Under the pieces are notes generated by a model. It saw only the letters and a list, made by a program, of their open reading frames with translations, did no database searches and was not told the origin of the DNA. A stretch of 64,000 nucleotides of DNA from Mangifera indica. Its lineage: Eukaryota; Streptophyta; Magnoliopsida; Sapindales; Anacardiaceae. Position numbers and translations under genes: made by a program. How positions within the stretch are numbered: position 1 is the first letter of the stretch; every line of letters begins with the position of its first letter. Of this stretch, positions 1-12,006 are shown piece after piece. The DNA is taken from contig NC_058145.1 in the NCBI RefSeq assembly GCF_011075055.1, positions 2,554,887 to 2,618,886 of the forward strand, in the 5' to 3' direction.

Positions 1-1169
1 TAGCTTGCTACTTTCCTTTGATGTTTCCACTTGTCTCCGTCTACAGCGAAAATCCCATCACCCAGTAAGTCTTTAAAAATGCTATATGCGTAAGATCCCT
101 GCTTCCATAAACGTGATAGAATTAGAATTTTATAACTACATGGATACATAACGGGAATTTTATCAAGAAATGGAAGATAATAAAGAGTAAATGACACTTT
201 TCCCACCAGGGTTTAGCCGAGAGTCATTTTCCACCCCTAACCGGCCTAAATAGCCTTTTTTCACCCAACTTCAAAATCTTATAAAAATTAACTATATAAG
301 TACAAAATTATAAATTTTATCCTCCATTAATTTTTCAAATAAAAAACAATTTTCTTTAAACCTCAACCGTTTTAAATAAAATAATTAATCTTTAAAATAT
401 TATATTATATTTTCTTAAATTTTTAAAAAGGTAATTATTATTTTTGAAATTATTAAAAGATAGACTGAATTTTTTTTTAAACTTCCACTAATCACCTAAA
501 ATTCTACTAAGAATTTTTTATATTTTCAAAAATTATAATCTAACTTTGAATATACAATTATAAGAGAAAAATACAGAAAATAAGATAAAAATAGAAGAAG
601 ATAAAAATAAAAAAATTTATTATATAATTTAAATATTTAAAAGATTATTTTAATTTAAAAAAATAAAGAAGATAAAATGATAATTTTTTTTAATAATACT
701 GTTTTATTAACTAGATTTAATTTTGAGTGAAAAATTTTATTTATGTTTGATTTCATACGAGAAAATGTTACTTATGGCAACTAAAAGTGGAAAAGTGTTT
801 TATCACTAAACCCTGGGAGGGACAATGCAAATTACTCAAAAATGATATACATGTTACCTTGCCGTAGTTTGGAAAATTTGTTTTGAGGATGTACTCAACA
901 ACCGCAGGGTCGGTGGCGAAAATCTCATTTCTGGAGAAGGAAGACAATCTGTAGGTTCTATATTTCCGTGAAAGGTCAGCCAGTAAGTCGAAGAGCCTGT
1001 AATAGTTGAGTACTTGGTCGAGGGCAGAGGTGGCGATTGGGTGATATTTTTTATCTTTCTGGGGCGATTTTTTGAGATGGGTTCTGAAGATGAATATGGC
1101 AAAGATCAGTGCCAAAGCTGCTGCTGTGAGAGGGATGAAGGAGGAGGAAAACTGAGTCAGGTCGAGCAT
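1..1169 (-). CDS. CYP704-family cytochrome P450, 5' part only (P450-1), cut by window edge
   Basis: Exon 1 is 858-1169 and encodes a hydrophobic ER signal-anchor followed by the proline-containing hinge and the KYHPI segment, ending in the family motif NFPNYGK with a canonical GT donor. The first 98 bases are the start of exon 2 (GSY...DLLGDGIFAVDG, then KWKHQRK), read from a CAG acceptor. The rest of the gene lies outside the window to the left. Intron 1 (99-857, 759 bp) is about ten times longer than in the type 1 copies (73-83 bp) because an inverted-repeat element sits in it. The N-terminal sequence is clearly diverged from both other subtypes, so this is a third lineage of the array. CYP704 enzymes belong to the CYP86 clan, whose known members hydroxylate fatty acids. 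Whether this copy is intact cannot be judged from two exons. Confidence 0.85.
185..837. mobile_element. Non-autonomous TIR element inside intron 1 of P450-1
   Basis: The two ends are imperfect inverted repeats of about 30 bp. The left end reads GAGTAAATGACACTTTTCCC and the right end, reverse-complemented, starts GAGTAATTTGCATTGTCCC; both continue to CAGGGTTTAG. The interior is very AT-rich and has no coding potential. It lies wholly within the intron and leaves both splice sites intact. I could not identify a clean target duplication, so the superfamily is open; the long TIR suggests a Mutator-like MITE. Confidence 0.6.
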
Positions 1170-1230
1170 CTTGATTAAGGGTAAGTGAGCTGATGAAATT
1201 CGGATTGAGATTGAAGGAAAGAAGAATTAA

Positions 1231-1247
1231 TAATATATATATATATA
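1231..1247 (-). promoter_or_regulatory. Candidate TATA region of P450-1
   Basis: An uninterrupted TA run lies about 62-78 bp upstream of the P450-1 start codon on the coding strand, a plausible position for a plant TATA box with a short 5' UTR. In such AT-rich DNA this is only suggestive. Confidence 0.35.
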
Positions 1248-1440
1248 CACTCAGGTCCAGATAAATGTTTGTGTAAGGTGGCTGTATACAGAATAAAAAA
1301 AGGCGGAGGGCCGAGGGCTTGCATTAAATTATTCATTTAAAATGACACCCTTCTAGAAGTATAATTAAATAATAAATGATTATGTCGACCATGAGTTATC
1401 TTGTTTCTTTCTGATTCAAAATTAGTAAAGTTGGTATCAA

Positions 1441-1830
1441 GCGGTGTTTAGTTTTAAGTAATTACAAAAACTAAAAGATGAGAGGGTGGGTAGGTCTGAA
1501 TAATTATTATATTTAATAAAAATTAATAAATATAAATAATAATTATATTTAATTAAAAATAATAAAAAAATATTAAGATATTATTTTATTTAAATATTTT
1601 TATGTATAATTATTTTAAAATATATTTTATATTATTTGTTATATTAATTAAAAGTGAGAGTATTTTACTCTTGAAAGATTAATAAAATTATAATAAAATC
1701 AAATTATTTTATTAATATTTTAATATTTAAGATAAAAATAATAATTAAATTACTACTTATCATATTAACATTGATAATAAAATATTATCGTAATATTTAT
1801 TGAGAAACTAATCAAACTAATACAAATACC
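1441..1830. repeat. AT-rich MITE-like element (same family as 11525-12006 and 40136-40612)
   Basis: The left end, GGTGTTTAGTTTTAAGTAAT, is weakly inverted against the right end (reverse complement begins GGTATTTGTATTAGTTTGAT). The interior is rich in TAATATTTTATTATC-like words that recur in two other places in the window. No open reading frame and no clear target duplication are seen. The boundaries are approximate. Confidence 0.4.
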
Positions 1831-1916
1831 ACAAACCAAACCACCATTATGAGTGATAATCAGCAATAAATTGGAAAAGTTGATGGATTAGGCGAATTTA
1901 TTGGAAATAAATACAT

Positions 1917-1918
<2 letters not shown>

Positions 1919-1951
<33 letters not shown>
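1919..1951. repeat. (AT)n microsatellite
   Basis: An uninterrupted AT dinucleotide run of about 33 bp, followed by AATTAATT-type repeats. Confidence 0.9.
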
Positions 1952-1956
<5 letters not shown>

Positions 1957-3726
1957 TTAAATTAATTAATTAAAACTTTGATGAATCAATTCCCCCACAA
2001 GAAAAATTAAAAGAAAAATATAAGATGTTTTATTTTTTTTAATATCAAGGTTGAATTTGAATAGGCCTTAACTCTAGTTTAAGCGAACTTAAGTTTAATT
2101 TAATTTGAACTAATCAAATTTAAGTTTAGATTTGAGTTCAAGAAATTTTTTTTATACTAAACTTGAGTTTAGCTATAATAATACATTTAGTTTAAATTCA
2201 ATTCAGTTTGACATTCTAAACAGTCGAAACAATATCACTTTGATAAATATAAATTAAAACAACATTGTTTTAATTATTTCAAATTGAATTTTCTCAAATT
2301 CAAGCTTGAGCTCAATAATATAACATCTCATAACCTCAAGCTTGACCTCATATGATGAGAGCTAATTTCGAGGCCAATCAAACTGAGTCGACAAATAGGG
2401 GTGGATACAAACCCAGGCGAGTTCAAATACCCTCTACCTTGAGTTAAATTTGAGTGAAAAATAGGTTGGTTTGAGTTCGATGAGCCAAAGTTTAAAAGTA
2501 GCTTGAATTCGACTCAACCAGTAAGCTCAAAGTTTGAAGCTCAATTTGAATTTATGACTCATATTTGTGGCTTGGAATTAATCATGGTTTGAATGCATTG
2601 ATCCATTTAAAAAAAAAAATCGTTTATCAATAATGAACAGAACAATACATTTTAACAATTATTTGATATGACTCCAATCCAGTCATAACTCAAACTCAAA
2701 CTGAGTCAAACTCTTTCCAACTCAATTTTGGTTTAATTTCATAAACAAGTCAATGTTCTTCATTCGAATTTGATATTTAGATCTAATATGATTTATAATT
2801 GAATTTGAACTAATTAGACTTAAACCTAATCAAAATATATGTTGATGCAATATTATTTTCAAAAATTGGATCCATAAATGGTTTTAGAAGTCAAACAATG
2901 GAAGTTTGCAGTTAGAGAGATAATTTAATTTATTGGAGACGTTGGCTTGTGTTTGCATCCATAGAAGCTTCCATGCAAGTATGACGCACATGCATGCGCT
3001 TCAAACAACAAAGAATAACAAATTAGTAACAAATGCCACTTATCGTTCTAAACTTCTAATTGCTAAATCATCCTTTTAGTTTCTAGATACCCGTTCGAGA
3101 TAGTGTTGGATTCGAACCAATCGAAATTTGAATTTGTCTAAATTTAAATAATTCAAGCTCGACTCATTTTAGTGAAGTTTAAGTATATATTTATCAAATT
3201 CGTTTTAAAAGTATTTAAATTCGACTTATGTACAAGAAATTAAGTTTGAGTTCAAACTCAAATTAAGTTTTAAGTTCGGTTTGATATTAAAACAATATCA
3301 TTTTAATGTAAATTAATTAAAATAACATCGTTTTAGTCTATTCATATTAAATTTTTCAGTCTTACAAGTTTTACAAGTCAAATACTCTTAAAGTTCGAAT
3401 TTGAAAATACTGACTCGAAAATAATTTTATTAAATTAAAAAAACATATTATTAACATATCATTAAAATTTATATTATTATCCTAAATTCAAATATGAAAA
3501 AAATTTATTATTTTAAAATCTGGAATCTTTTTTCATTTTATTATACCCCAAGAAATTAATATTTTTATAAATTATGGCTATTGAAATTATCTAACTAATT
3601 AAATCTTTTGAGTTTTGTATTTCTAAAGAGGAGTCAACATAATGGATTTAGTATTATAATCCTTATGACTTCTTTATATTTGTGAATAAAATTTTTACCG
3701 CTATTAGTTAACACTTTTCATTAAAT

Positions 3727-3903
3727 ATTATTTTTGTTATTTACATACATTTTTAACATCAAATTCGTTTTAAGTATACAAATTGATATACACTTATATG
3801 TATCATCACGGATTTAGTGTTGTTTTAATATTAATTTAAAATCATCAAATCACATAATGACGTACAAAATATATATACCTATTTGTGTATTCAAAGTAGA
3901 TAA
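3727..3903. repeat. Short palindromic MITE, diverged copy
   Basis: This has the arrangement seen better at 55771-55939: a TATACACTTATATGTATCATCA-like left arm, a TTAATTTAAAATCA centre and an inverted right arm with ATACCTATTTGTGTATTCAAAG. It is decayed and its boundaries are approximate. Confidence 0.4.
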
Positions 3904-4542
3904 ATTTAGTTTTATTGATTTTTGAATTATATTTCAAAAACTGACAATCCATGTGTATCCAATCTAATGTGTCACTATTCGACATTAAAATTCATGGTTT
4001 TGAATATCGCCCATAGGAAAAATAGTTACACTTTGGGGAAAAAAATTTTTTTAAGTTAGATCATATTGGATCAGTTTAAATTAGACAATTCAAATGGTTG
4101 AATCGAGTAAAAATTTGAGTTGTCAATAAAAAATTAGTTTTTTTTTTAAGAAGGATTAGTAAAATTAGTGAAGTATTAAAATTTTTAATAAAAAATTTTA
4201 GGTTCAAACTTTTATCATATTTATAAAACTCTTTAATTAATTATTTTAAAAAAAACTGTTTTTTAATTCATTATTAATATTTTTAAAAATATTTATTATT
4301 AATATTAACTTTAAACCAGTCTAATTCAATTTTGAATATATATATATTATGAAACAAACTTACTTTTATATAAAAAGAATTTAAATTATATATTTAGTAA
4401 TTGATTATAAAAATTATATTAAATAATATTTTTAAAAATTACAGCATATTAAATATTATTAGAGTTCCACGTGGAAAGCAATTTGAATAAACATGGCCAC
4501 TTGGACACGGCTGGTGAATTTCTTATTCTATGGTAATAATAA

Positions 4543-5070
4543 AGCCAAACGACTATTTCCCACCTAAAATGTGTTGTTGTCTCAAAGCTTTATTGGTTAA
4601 TTTTAAAAATATCATTTATTTACTTATAAATTACTAAAATTAATAGTTTAAATATTAAAATTATCATTTTATATATATGATTAAAACTAAATTAAAATTT
4701 TATCTATTTTTTTGTCTCTAATCTTTAAAAACTAATTATTTCTCTTTAAATCAGATTTTGGTTGATCAACATTTCAAAGAAAGAAAGAGAGATCTCTGAA
4801 GTATGATGATGCCTTAGGAGAGCTTCATCATCAGCGATGATAGCAGATTTAACGTTAAAAATTAAATCTTAAAAAAAATGTTATTTTTTAAAACATGAAT
4901 TAAAGAAAAATAAAAAGTTTTTAGAGTTTAAAAAAGTAAAAAAAATAAAATTTCAAAAAGTTAAAATTTTATTAATTTTAATCATTTATAAATAGAAAAA
5001 TAAAATTTTAAAATTAACAAAAAGAACTTTAAAATAATCGTGCACTTTAGGTGGGAATAAGCCCTTTGCC
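4543..5070. mobile_element. Mutator-like MITE with 9-bp target duplication
   Basis: The left end carries GCCAAACGACTATTTCCCAC and the right end, reverse-complemented, reads GGCAAAGGGCTTATTCCCAC. The inverted repeat continues with CTAAA-TG-like bases. It is flanked on both sides by TAATAATAA (4534-4542 and 5071-5079), a perfect 9-bp repeat as expected for a Mutator-type insertion, although the word is low in complexity. The 528-bp interior is non-coding. The same terminal theme (GGCCAAA..ACTATTTCCCACC) recurs at 10739 and 33369. Confidence 0.7.
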
Positions 5071-6443
5071 TAATAATAATAAAAAAACAGCGAGTCGTTC
5101 TCAATACAAACGAGGTTAAATAAGTAAATGACAATTTAGTACCAACTCCACTTGTAATTTTAAAACAAGATACCACGTGGACGTATATGATCTTGCCACC
5201 ATCACTTAACCCTGTATATCAGGCTGACATGTGGCAGATCTTGTGGTTAATAACGATTGGCTAGAGCGTACACTCACACCCCATTCTAGAGAAAAACAGT
5301 AGTCCCCTTAATCTGGTTTTAGGGTTGATGCGGTATCCAAGACAAGCTCAACATGTTCCTTAACCAAGCCCATATTGTTTATAAACAATAGATTAGTTTG
5401 AGTTTATTAAATAAATTTAAATTTATTATTTATATTCATAATATGAATTCGTAGTTCCTTAATAAAAGCAATAATGTTTTCTTAATAATAAATATAATAA
5501 TATCGTTTTAAAAATGAGTGATCAATTTTGAATCATAAATTTGAGTTACAAATTTAAATTATGAATATAAACCAAATTCGAATTACAAATCTGAACTACA
5601 AATTTAAGTTAAACTAAATTGAACACTTATTAACACGGTTTCCAAAACAAATAAGCTATTTCACCTCAAACTCAGATTAAATTCAAACTAAATAAATTCA
5701 AATTGAGTCAAATCGGGTTAAACTAATTTTTAAGATCTAGTTAACTTGGTTGAGATCTATCTCTACTCTTGTTCTATTCTTCCAACAATATCTTAATTAA
5801 ACTACACACTAATAAACAAGTAATCAAGTTATATATTGGTACGCGGTCAAAACTCTTTCAAGATCAAGTTGTGAATACGATATTCATAAAGACTATTCGT
5901 AATTAGCACAAAATCGCCACATCAGCCCTCAAGTCAAGATAGGACGTGTATGCAATGCACAATCTAATCCGAAGTTGCAAAAAGGAAACAAGATTGTTAT
6001 TAACCAAGAGTTCTACAATCTCATCTTGAAGTTACACATGGTTTGATTATATTTTCTCAAATTGAGTTTGAGTCAATAATTTTTATCTCGAGTTCAAGCT
6101 TGGCCTTGCAACTCCTGAACATGTCATGCTCAAACCTTACATCTACTTTATCAAACCAAACTGGAGCCTAACAATATTCGGGTCAGCTCGAGTGCTACCC
6201 TACCACCCAGAATTACAAATTTACTGTAAATTTACGGTCCTTGATGGTAAGGAGTCAATTGAAAGATTTTGATAGAAGTTTTATTTAGGTAGCAAAATGC
6301 TTATTATTAATACTTGCAACTAGGCACATGGAACATAGAGAGTACCACACAAACACAGCAAGATTATCAGCATTATATATGTTCTTATTGGCTCTAAATT
6401 TAGGCAGGTGCCAAGGCCAACTGGAAGATGAAGATGAAGATGC

Positions 6444-9000
6444 TTAAGCATTAAACGTTTCTTCATTTCTGGATCTGGGAAAGACGCGGAGATGGAGTCC
6501 ACCATCAATATGAAGAGTGAGTGCAGTTTTATACTTGACTGGTTTACTTTCATCACTGAGCTTAAATCTGTAGCTTCCAAGCAGGATCATGGAGAAAATT
6601 TTCATCTGCCTGTAAGCAAAATCCTTTCCTAGGCAGATTCTCGGACCCCCCTGTTCAACACAATTCATCTGATTGATTAGCTTGTCTAGACAAACTCTTC
6701 TTGAGTGTTAGAAATTTCATGTTAAGACCTCGTATCTCACCTGGAAGGCCGTGAAGATGAAAGGGCTTTTCGGCTGGAAATGGCCATTTTCATTGAGCCA
6801 TCTCTCTGGCCGAAATTCTTCTGCATCATTACCCCATAAATCTTTCATCCTGCCCATCGCATAAGGTACATATGCAACCACGTCTCCTTTTCTCACATTG
6901 AAACCATCAGGCAGCGTGTCATCGGAAAATACACTCTTCCCATCCTGTGACACCACCAACAAGCACTTCAGGGCAATCACAAAGTTTTATCCCTCTAAAA
7001 GAATACTATATGTATCCACTTTAAATATACAAATAGGTATACACTTATGTATCATCACGTGAGTGTGATTGGATGTTACTCTATTATTAATTTAAAATCA
7101 CCCAACAAATCAAATGTATACTTATTTCTGTTCAAAATGGTTACGCATAATTGGATTGATCCCTCATGTTATGCAGGTACTTACCAAAGGAACTGCAGGA
7201 TACAGTCTGAGTGTCTCAGACAAGGCTGCGTGGAGATAATGCATCTTGTCAAGGGTTTCTTCATTTACTTTGGCTGCAAGTTCCTCAATGCTTGAATCAC
7301 TACTCACTTGGGTTGCTTCTACTATTTCCTTTGCAATCTTTTCCTGTATCTCAGGATGCTTACAAAGCAAGGAAAAAAACCAAGAAATAGTAACAGCCGT
7401 GGTATCTTTGCCAGCAATAACAAAATTCAGAACTATGTCCCTCAAGTATTTTGGATCTGTCTCTTCCAGTTCCAAAAACCTTGACAGAATGTCTTCTTTC
7501 TTCCCCTGTAACATTTGATCTGTTAGCAAATTATACAAATATTATTAAAACCCAGATGGTATGAGATGTAACACTGACAGGTTTTAAATCATTTTGTGGA
7601 TTATTGAGTTGCTCCATTTTGCTTTTGATTAATTTGTATACAAATTCATCTATCACTTTGATGTTCTTTCTCAATTCAGCCTCCGATCCAATGTTCAGGA
7701 ACCGCTTAATCTTCCAAAAGAAGTCAGCATATCGAAAAGAAGTAATGGCATTTGCTTTATCAAAAGCCTCAGTGAATCGAGCTCCTTCATCAAAAGTTCC
7801 AGATAAACCATCTAAATCTATACCCAATATGACTTTAAAGACAGAGTCTAAAGTTGCTTTCATGAAAAAATCCTGCCAATTAACACAAAATAGCAGTAAT
7901 CGTTAATTAAGCAGAATTATAAATTATTCTTCTAATGTAGAAGCTGTTTGAAAATTTGTTGACCTGGACTAACATTCATTATGATTTTGGTTTAATAAAA
8001 CCGAATAGTTAAATAATCTAAAAATAATTTTCAAATGGGTTTAAGTAATCAATAAAAATAAGTGTAATACACTTAAAAAGTTATAATCTAGATAAACAAT
8101 ATTAATGTGAGATTTAAAGCTTATTAGAGCTTTGATAAGGGGTTCATTCACCTACTTCATATATTGGCTGGCTTCTCTTTCCAAAACCACAATCACTTTT
8201 ATATAAGTAATCTCAAAAACTTTATGAATTCATATTGCATGATGACATTCTAGATATTCCTATAACATTAAAGAATTATAACTCAGTATTTTATAATTTA
8301 TAATTTATGTGCGGATACTATGGAATTAAGATTGCATGGTTAAAATTACATGTTATGTAAATTAAATCTGACAAAAACTATTTATTAAGAAACGCATACT
8401 TGCATGTCTAACGATGGGTTTGCTGCAGAAGCTTCAGAAATTATTCGAGCAAGCTTTACAGCAGTGGTTTTAAAGACCACACTGCTAAAGTCTCTCAGTA
8501 TCTTAGTGGAAAATTCGTAGCTTGATACTTTCCTTTGATGTTTCCACTTCTCTCCATCAACAACAAAGATCCCACCTCCCAGTAGATCTGTCAAAACGTT
8601 ATACTGGAAAAATCCCTGCAGCTTCCATGAACGTGTTAGAATTCAAATTTTCTGCTAATCATTCAATGAAGAAATAAAAGGATATTACCTTTCCATAGTT
8701 TGGAAAGTTTGTTTTGAGGATGTGTTCCACAACAGCAGGATCAGCGGTGAAAATCTCACTTGAGGAGAAAGAAGGCAACCTGTAAGTTTTATATTTGCGA
8801 CAGAGTTCAGTGATGAAATCAAAGAGCGTGTTATAATGAAGTATTTTGGCCAGGTGAGTGCTCCCGATGGGGTGATATTTTTTAGTCTTCTGAGACGATT
8901 TTGTGACATGGGATCTGAGGATGAAGATGGCAGAGATTAGAGCTAAAGCTGCTGCTATGAGAGGGATGAAGGAAGAGGAAAATTCATATGGGTCGATCAT
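6444..9000 (-). CDS. CYP704-family cytochrome P450, type 1, intact (P450-2)
   Basis: Six exons, all phase 0: 8689-9000, 8400-8615, 7579-7872, 7185-7505, 6741-6944 and 6444-6650. Together they encode 517 aa, normal for the family, with canonical GT-AG introns of 73, 527, 73, 240 and 90 bp. Expected P450 landmarks are present: an N-terminal hydrophobic anchor, the I-helix AGKDTT (about 305-310), the K-helix ETLR (371-374), PERW (427-430) and the heme loop FQGGPRICLG with the thiolate Cys at about 455. An in-frame ATG at 9063 would add 21 residues; I prefer 9000 because the encoded MIDPYEFSSSF aligns with the starts of the paralogues. It is predicted to be an ER-bound monooxygenase, possibly acting on fatty acids. 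It is the most diverged of the four intact type 1 genes and the only one not inside a recognised segmental duplicate. Confidence 0.92.
7003..7151. repeat. Short palindromic MITE in intron 4 of P450-2
   Basis: Arms ACTATATGTATCCACTTTAA and, inverted at the other end, CCATTTTGAACAGAAATAAG flank a TTAATTTAAAATCACCCAA centre. The same family sits at the same place in introns 4 of P450-3 (about 20127-20243) and P450-6 (about 53003-53118), and an internally deleted remnant in P450-4. The insertion therefore predates the type 1 duplications and explains the variable length of intron 4 (140-240 bp, against 87 bp in type 2). Confidence 0.5.
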
Positions 9001-9309
9001 GATCAAGGGTAAGCAAATTACAGGGAAGAGGAGGGAAATTGTTGTAGCAAAACAGCCAGCCAAGTGTTACAAGATTAATATAGAGCAGAAGAATCTGTAG
9101 CATCCGTGAAGAATTCATGGAGACATGTGCTTTTCGGACTTCCCGTTCAGGCTTTTTTATTATTATTTAATCTGTCCTTTTTATCGTCTTTTTTTGCCAA
9201 CTCCGAACTTTCAACTATTTTTGGCAGAAATACATGTAACCGACTAAAGATTTGCTCAACATCTATTAACACCCTCGCTTTTGGAAATTGTCAAAGATTT
9301 ACCCATTAA

Positions 9310-9985
9310 TAGTCGTCTCCAATGTTTTAAAGAGTCCCATTATTTTGAAAAAAATCTTGGAACTTATTCGACAAGAAATTTCGTTACCTTAGGATCGATA
9401 TAGTTATAGTTGTTGTTAATCAAGGTTTAGTCATTGGCTCCCTTGTCATCAAATCACTAACTTCCTTGACTTTTTAACACTGGATAAGTGTTAGCTCTTA
9501 TACATGGTCTTTCAATTTTGCAGAGATTTTTGTTTCTGGTACACAGTCATTTGGGTTTGGTCATTGTGACCCTCTTTGTGAGGAGGCACCCCTTCTCTTG
9601 AAGTTACGAAACTATTTTGTTAAGTTTCTTAGAAAGAGTTGTCTCGCATTTATAGTAGTCGTCTCCAATGTTTTAAGGAGTCCCATTACTTTGGAAAAAA
9701 TCTTGGAACTATTCGACAAAAAATTTTGTTACTTTACGATCGATATAGTTATGGTTGTTGTTCATCAGGCTCCCTTGTCACCAAATCACTAATTTCCTTG
9801 ACTTTTTGACACTGGGTAAGTGTTAGCTCCTATACATGATCTTTTAATTTTACAGGGATTTGTGTTTTTGGTACACAATCATTTAGGTTTGGTCATTGTA
9901 ACCCTCTTTATGAGAAGGCACCCTTCTCCTAAAGTTACAAGACTATTTTGTCATGTTCCTTAGAGAGAGTTGTCTCGCGTCTATA
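9310..9985. repeat. Tandem duplication, period 346 bp
   Basis: A segment starting TAGTCGTCTCCAATGTTTTA occurs at 9310 and again at 9656, and the homology runs through TGTCTCGC at the end of each unit. The units differ at many positions, including a 20-30 bp gap in the second, so the duplication is old. The corresponding upstream region of P450-3 (about 22270-22570) has only one unit. Confidence 0.75.
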
Positions 9986-10738
9986 AGTATTATCTACTTA
10001 CACACTACGGCATCAACATGGTTATTTGATCGTATTTTTTATTGATTTAATGGTTTAAAGTGCGAATTAACATAATTACCAATAAGCCTCAGTTGAATCA
10101 ATTGAACTAATCTAGTTTTTAAACATCGGTTATCTTAACTTAAATAATAATTGATTTCATCTTAAATCTATTTTTATTTTAATTAAATCTAAAATAATAA
10201 TTAGTTTCCAAAATCATTAATAAATCAAAATTAAATCAATTTTTTTCTTGTTTTAATCTCCTATTTATCTTTGATCAGTCTCCAAAATAATTAATCGAAA
10301 TAACAAAGTTAAAAAAAAAAAAATCTTTGAACTAAGAGAAGACAAACTTTAACAAAAAAATTTTCAACACCAAATTAACCATCAATTAAAACTTAGCATA
10401 ATCCTTTAAACAAAATCATCTCCGCAACAACAAAATTAACCCAAATTCATCAATTTTCCATTCACACAATTTATCACCCATTCGCACCAAGCTAAGTCTG
10501 TATACTCCCTAGCGTGAATTTGGTTTGAATAAAAATTGTTTAGCTTAAATTCACTGAGTTAAAATTAAGAATAACTCAAGTTCAACTAAAATAAAAAGTG
10601 ATTTGACTTGTTTCAATTCGAGTTTAACTTAAATTTATAGTTCGAATCTGTGATTTGGATTTGTGGCTCTAATTCATATCTAATTGATAAAACAATATCG
10701 TTTTGTTAATACACTACAAACTTGACCAATAAATTTAA

Positions 10739-11385
10739 GGCCAAATAACTATTTCCTACCCAATGTATAGTGAAATCCAGAACTAATATCCGTTAACTTT
10801 CAAAAACTTAAAGTCTCACTCATGAGCTAATTTCTTTTAAAATTTTTAGTTAGGATTAAGAATAAAATCATCATTTTAACAATAATATTAAAAAATATAT
10901 AATTCATTAATTTTCACTCCTAATTTTTAAAAACTAATAATTTCACCCCTAGTTAAAGTTTTTTTGTTTTGAAAATTCGCATTCCTCCCTGCACAACAAA
11001 AAACCTAGGGTTTTCTTTCCACTCCTCTTCGGTAATATCTCCGGCCACCGACAACCTCCACAAAACTCCCTTACCCAGCTCTAACCACCACCTTGGTCTA
11101 GATTCATTTGGATTAAACAAATCTAGACGGTCTAGACCATGAAGGCGTCGTCCAAATGACACCTTCATTGTTTGGCGATGCCTTTATCTTCCAGACAAAG
11201 CGTTGACCAGACAAAGATTGTCTAGCCAACGCTTCATATGGACGACAAAGGCATTGCCAGATGACACTTCATCTAAACGACGCCTTCGTTGTCTAGACCA
11301 TCTAGATTCATCTAATCCAGATGAATCCAAACGAATCTAGACCAAGGTGGTGGCTAGAGATGGGTTAGGGAGTTTTATGGAGGTA
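10739..11385. mobile_element. Truncated long-inverted-repeat (Mutator-like) element
   Basis: The left end GGCCAAATAACTATTTCCTA matches the terminal theme of the complete element at 33369-34603. An empty-site paralogue is seen near 19043, where the AAATTTAA flank runs straight on. The interior has strong inverted arms: about 11050-11115 and 11315-11385 pair through ACCACCACCTTGGTCTAGAT and its complement. They enclose a GC-richer segment with repeated TCTAGAC and AAGGCGTCGTC-type words. The right arm stops at about 11385, so the outer right terminus is missing. Confidence 0.55.
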
Positions 11386-11524
11386 GAACAAGTCACTAAT
11401 AAACCACACGCATAAAATCGGTTTCAAAACTAAATATTGATATTGTTTAATTTATATCAAGTAAATTACTTAAAGCCACGAGGTATCATTTGTTTTGTAC
11501 TAGTTGGCCTCATAGTTTCCTCTT

Positions 11525-12006
11525 TGGTGTTGTTTGGTTGATGAGAAAAATAGATTACATTAATATCTTATTTTTTATTTGGTAAGTAATAAAATATTAC
11601 AATAATCTTCTATTACCAATAGTAATGTGATAAGTCATATAAGAGGTAATCTTATTATCAACTTCATCTTAAGTATTTAAAAATTACTAAGGTAATATTG
11701 ATTTTTTTTACTATTCTATTCTTATTTATTAATTGATAAGGATAAAAATACCCTCATTTTCAATTAATATAACATGTAATATAAAAAATATTTTAAAATA
11801 ATTATACCTATGGATGTTTAAGTAAAATAATATTTTAGTATTCTTTTATTATCTCTAACAAAGTACAATAATTATTTATATTTACTTATTTTTATTAAAT
11901 TTTATCAAATATAGTAATAATTTATAACAAATAATCTTATAAGTAATTTATTTTTATGGTAATTTTTCAATTTTGATAATAAAATATTACTCAAATTAAA
12001 CACATC
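11525..12006. repeat. AT-rich MITE-like element
   Basis: The left end, GGTGTTGTTTGGTTGATGAG, and the right end, reverse-complemented GGATGTGTTTAATTTGAGTA, form a degenerate inverted repeat. The interior has repeated TAATATTTTATTATC words shared with 1441-1830 and 40136-40612. Only the right end survives upstream of P450-4 (about 32240-32310) and P450-6 (about 55280-55350). Confidence 0.45.

Larger units (their letters stand above)
1170..6443. other. Gene-free spacer between P450-1 and P450-2
   Basis: I see no supported gene in this 5.3-kb AT-rich stretch. It holds the small elements listed separately, a TA microsatellite at about 1919-1951, and long tracts (roughly 2040-2560, 3090-3420, 5385-5760, 6050-6125) built from variations of AATTTGAGTT and its complement. 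These tracts look like decayed interspersed repeat. The segment from about 5540 to the gene end is the 3' flank of P450-2 and recurs 3' of P450-3, -4 and -6. Confidence 0.6.

Noticed and set aside
3100..3125. GGATTCGAACC, resembling a tRNA T-arm on the minus strand
   Set aside because: No acceptor stem, anticodon arm or D-arm can be drawn around it in the AT-rich surroundings.
4460..5185. Two CCACGTGGA-type G-box palindromes (about 4466 and 5173)
   Set aside because: They lie 3' of P450-2 and several kb from any supported start codon, so a promoter role is not supported.
7246..7906. Plus-strand frames opposite P450 exons, recurring in every copy (for example 7246-7518 and 7604-7906)
   Set aside because: They recur because the exons are duplicated. 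The minus-strand frames have P450 motifs and proper splice sites; the plus-strand ones have no domain.
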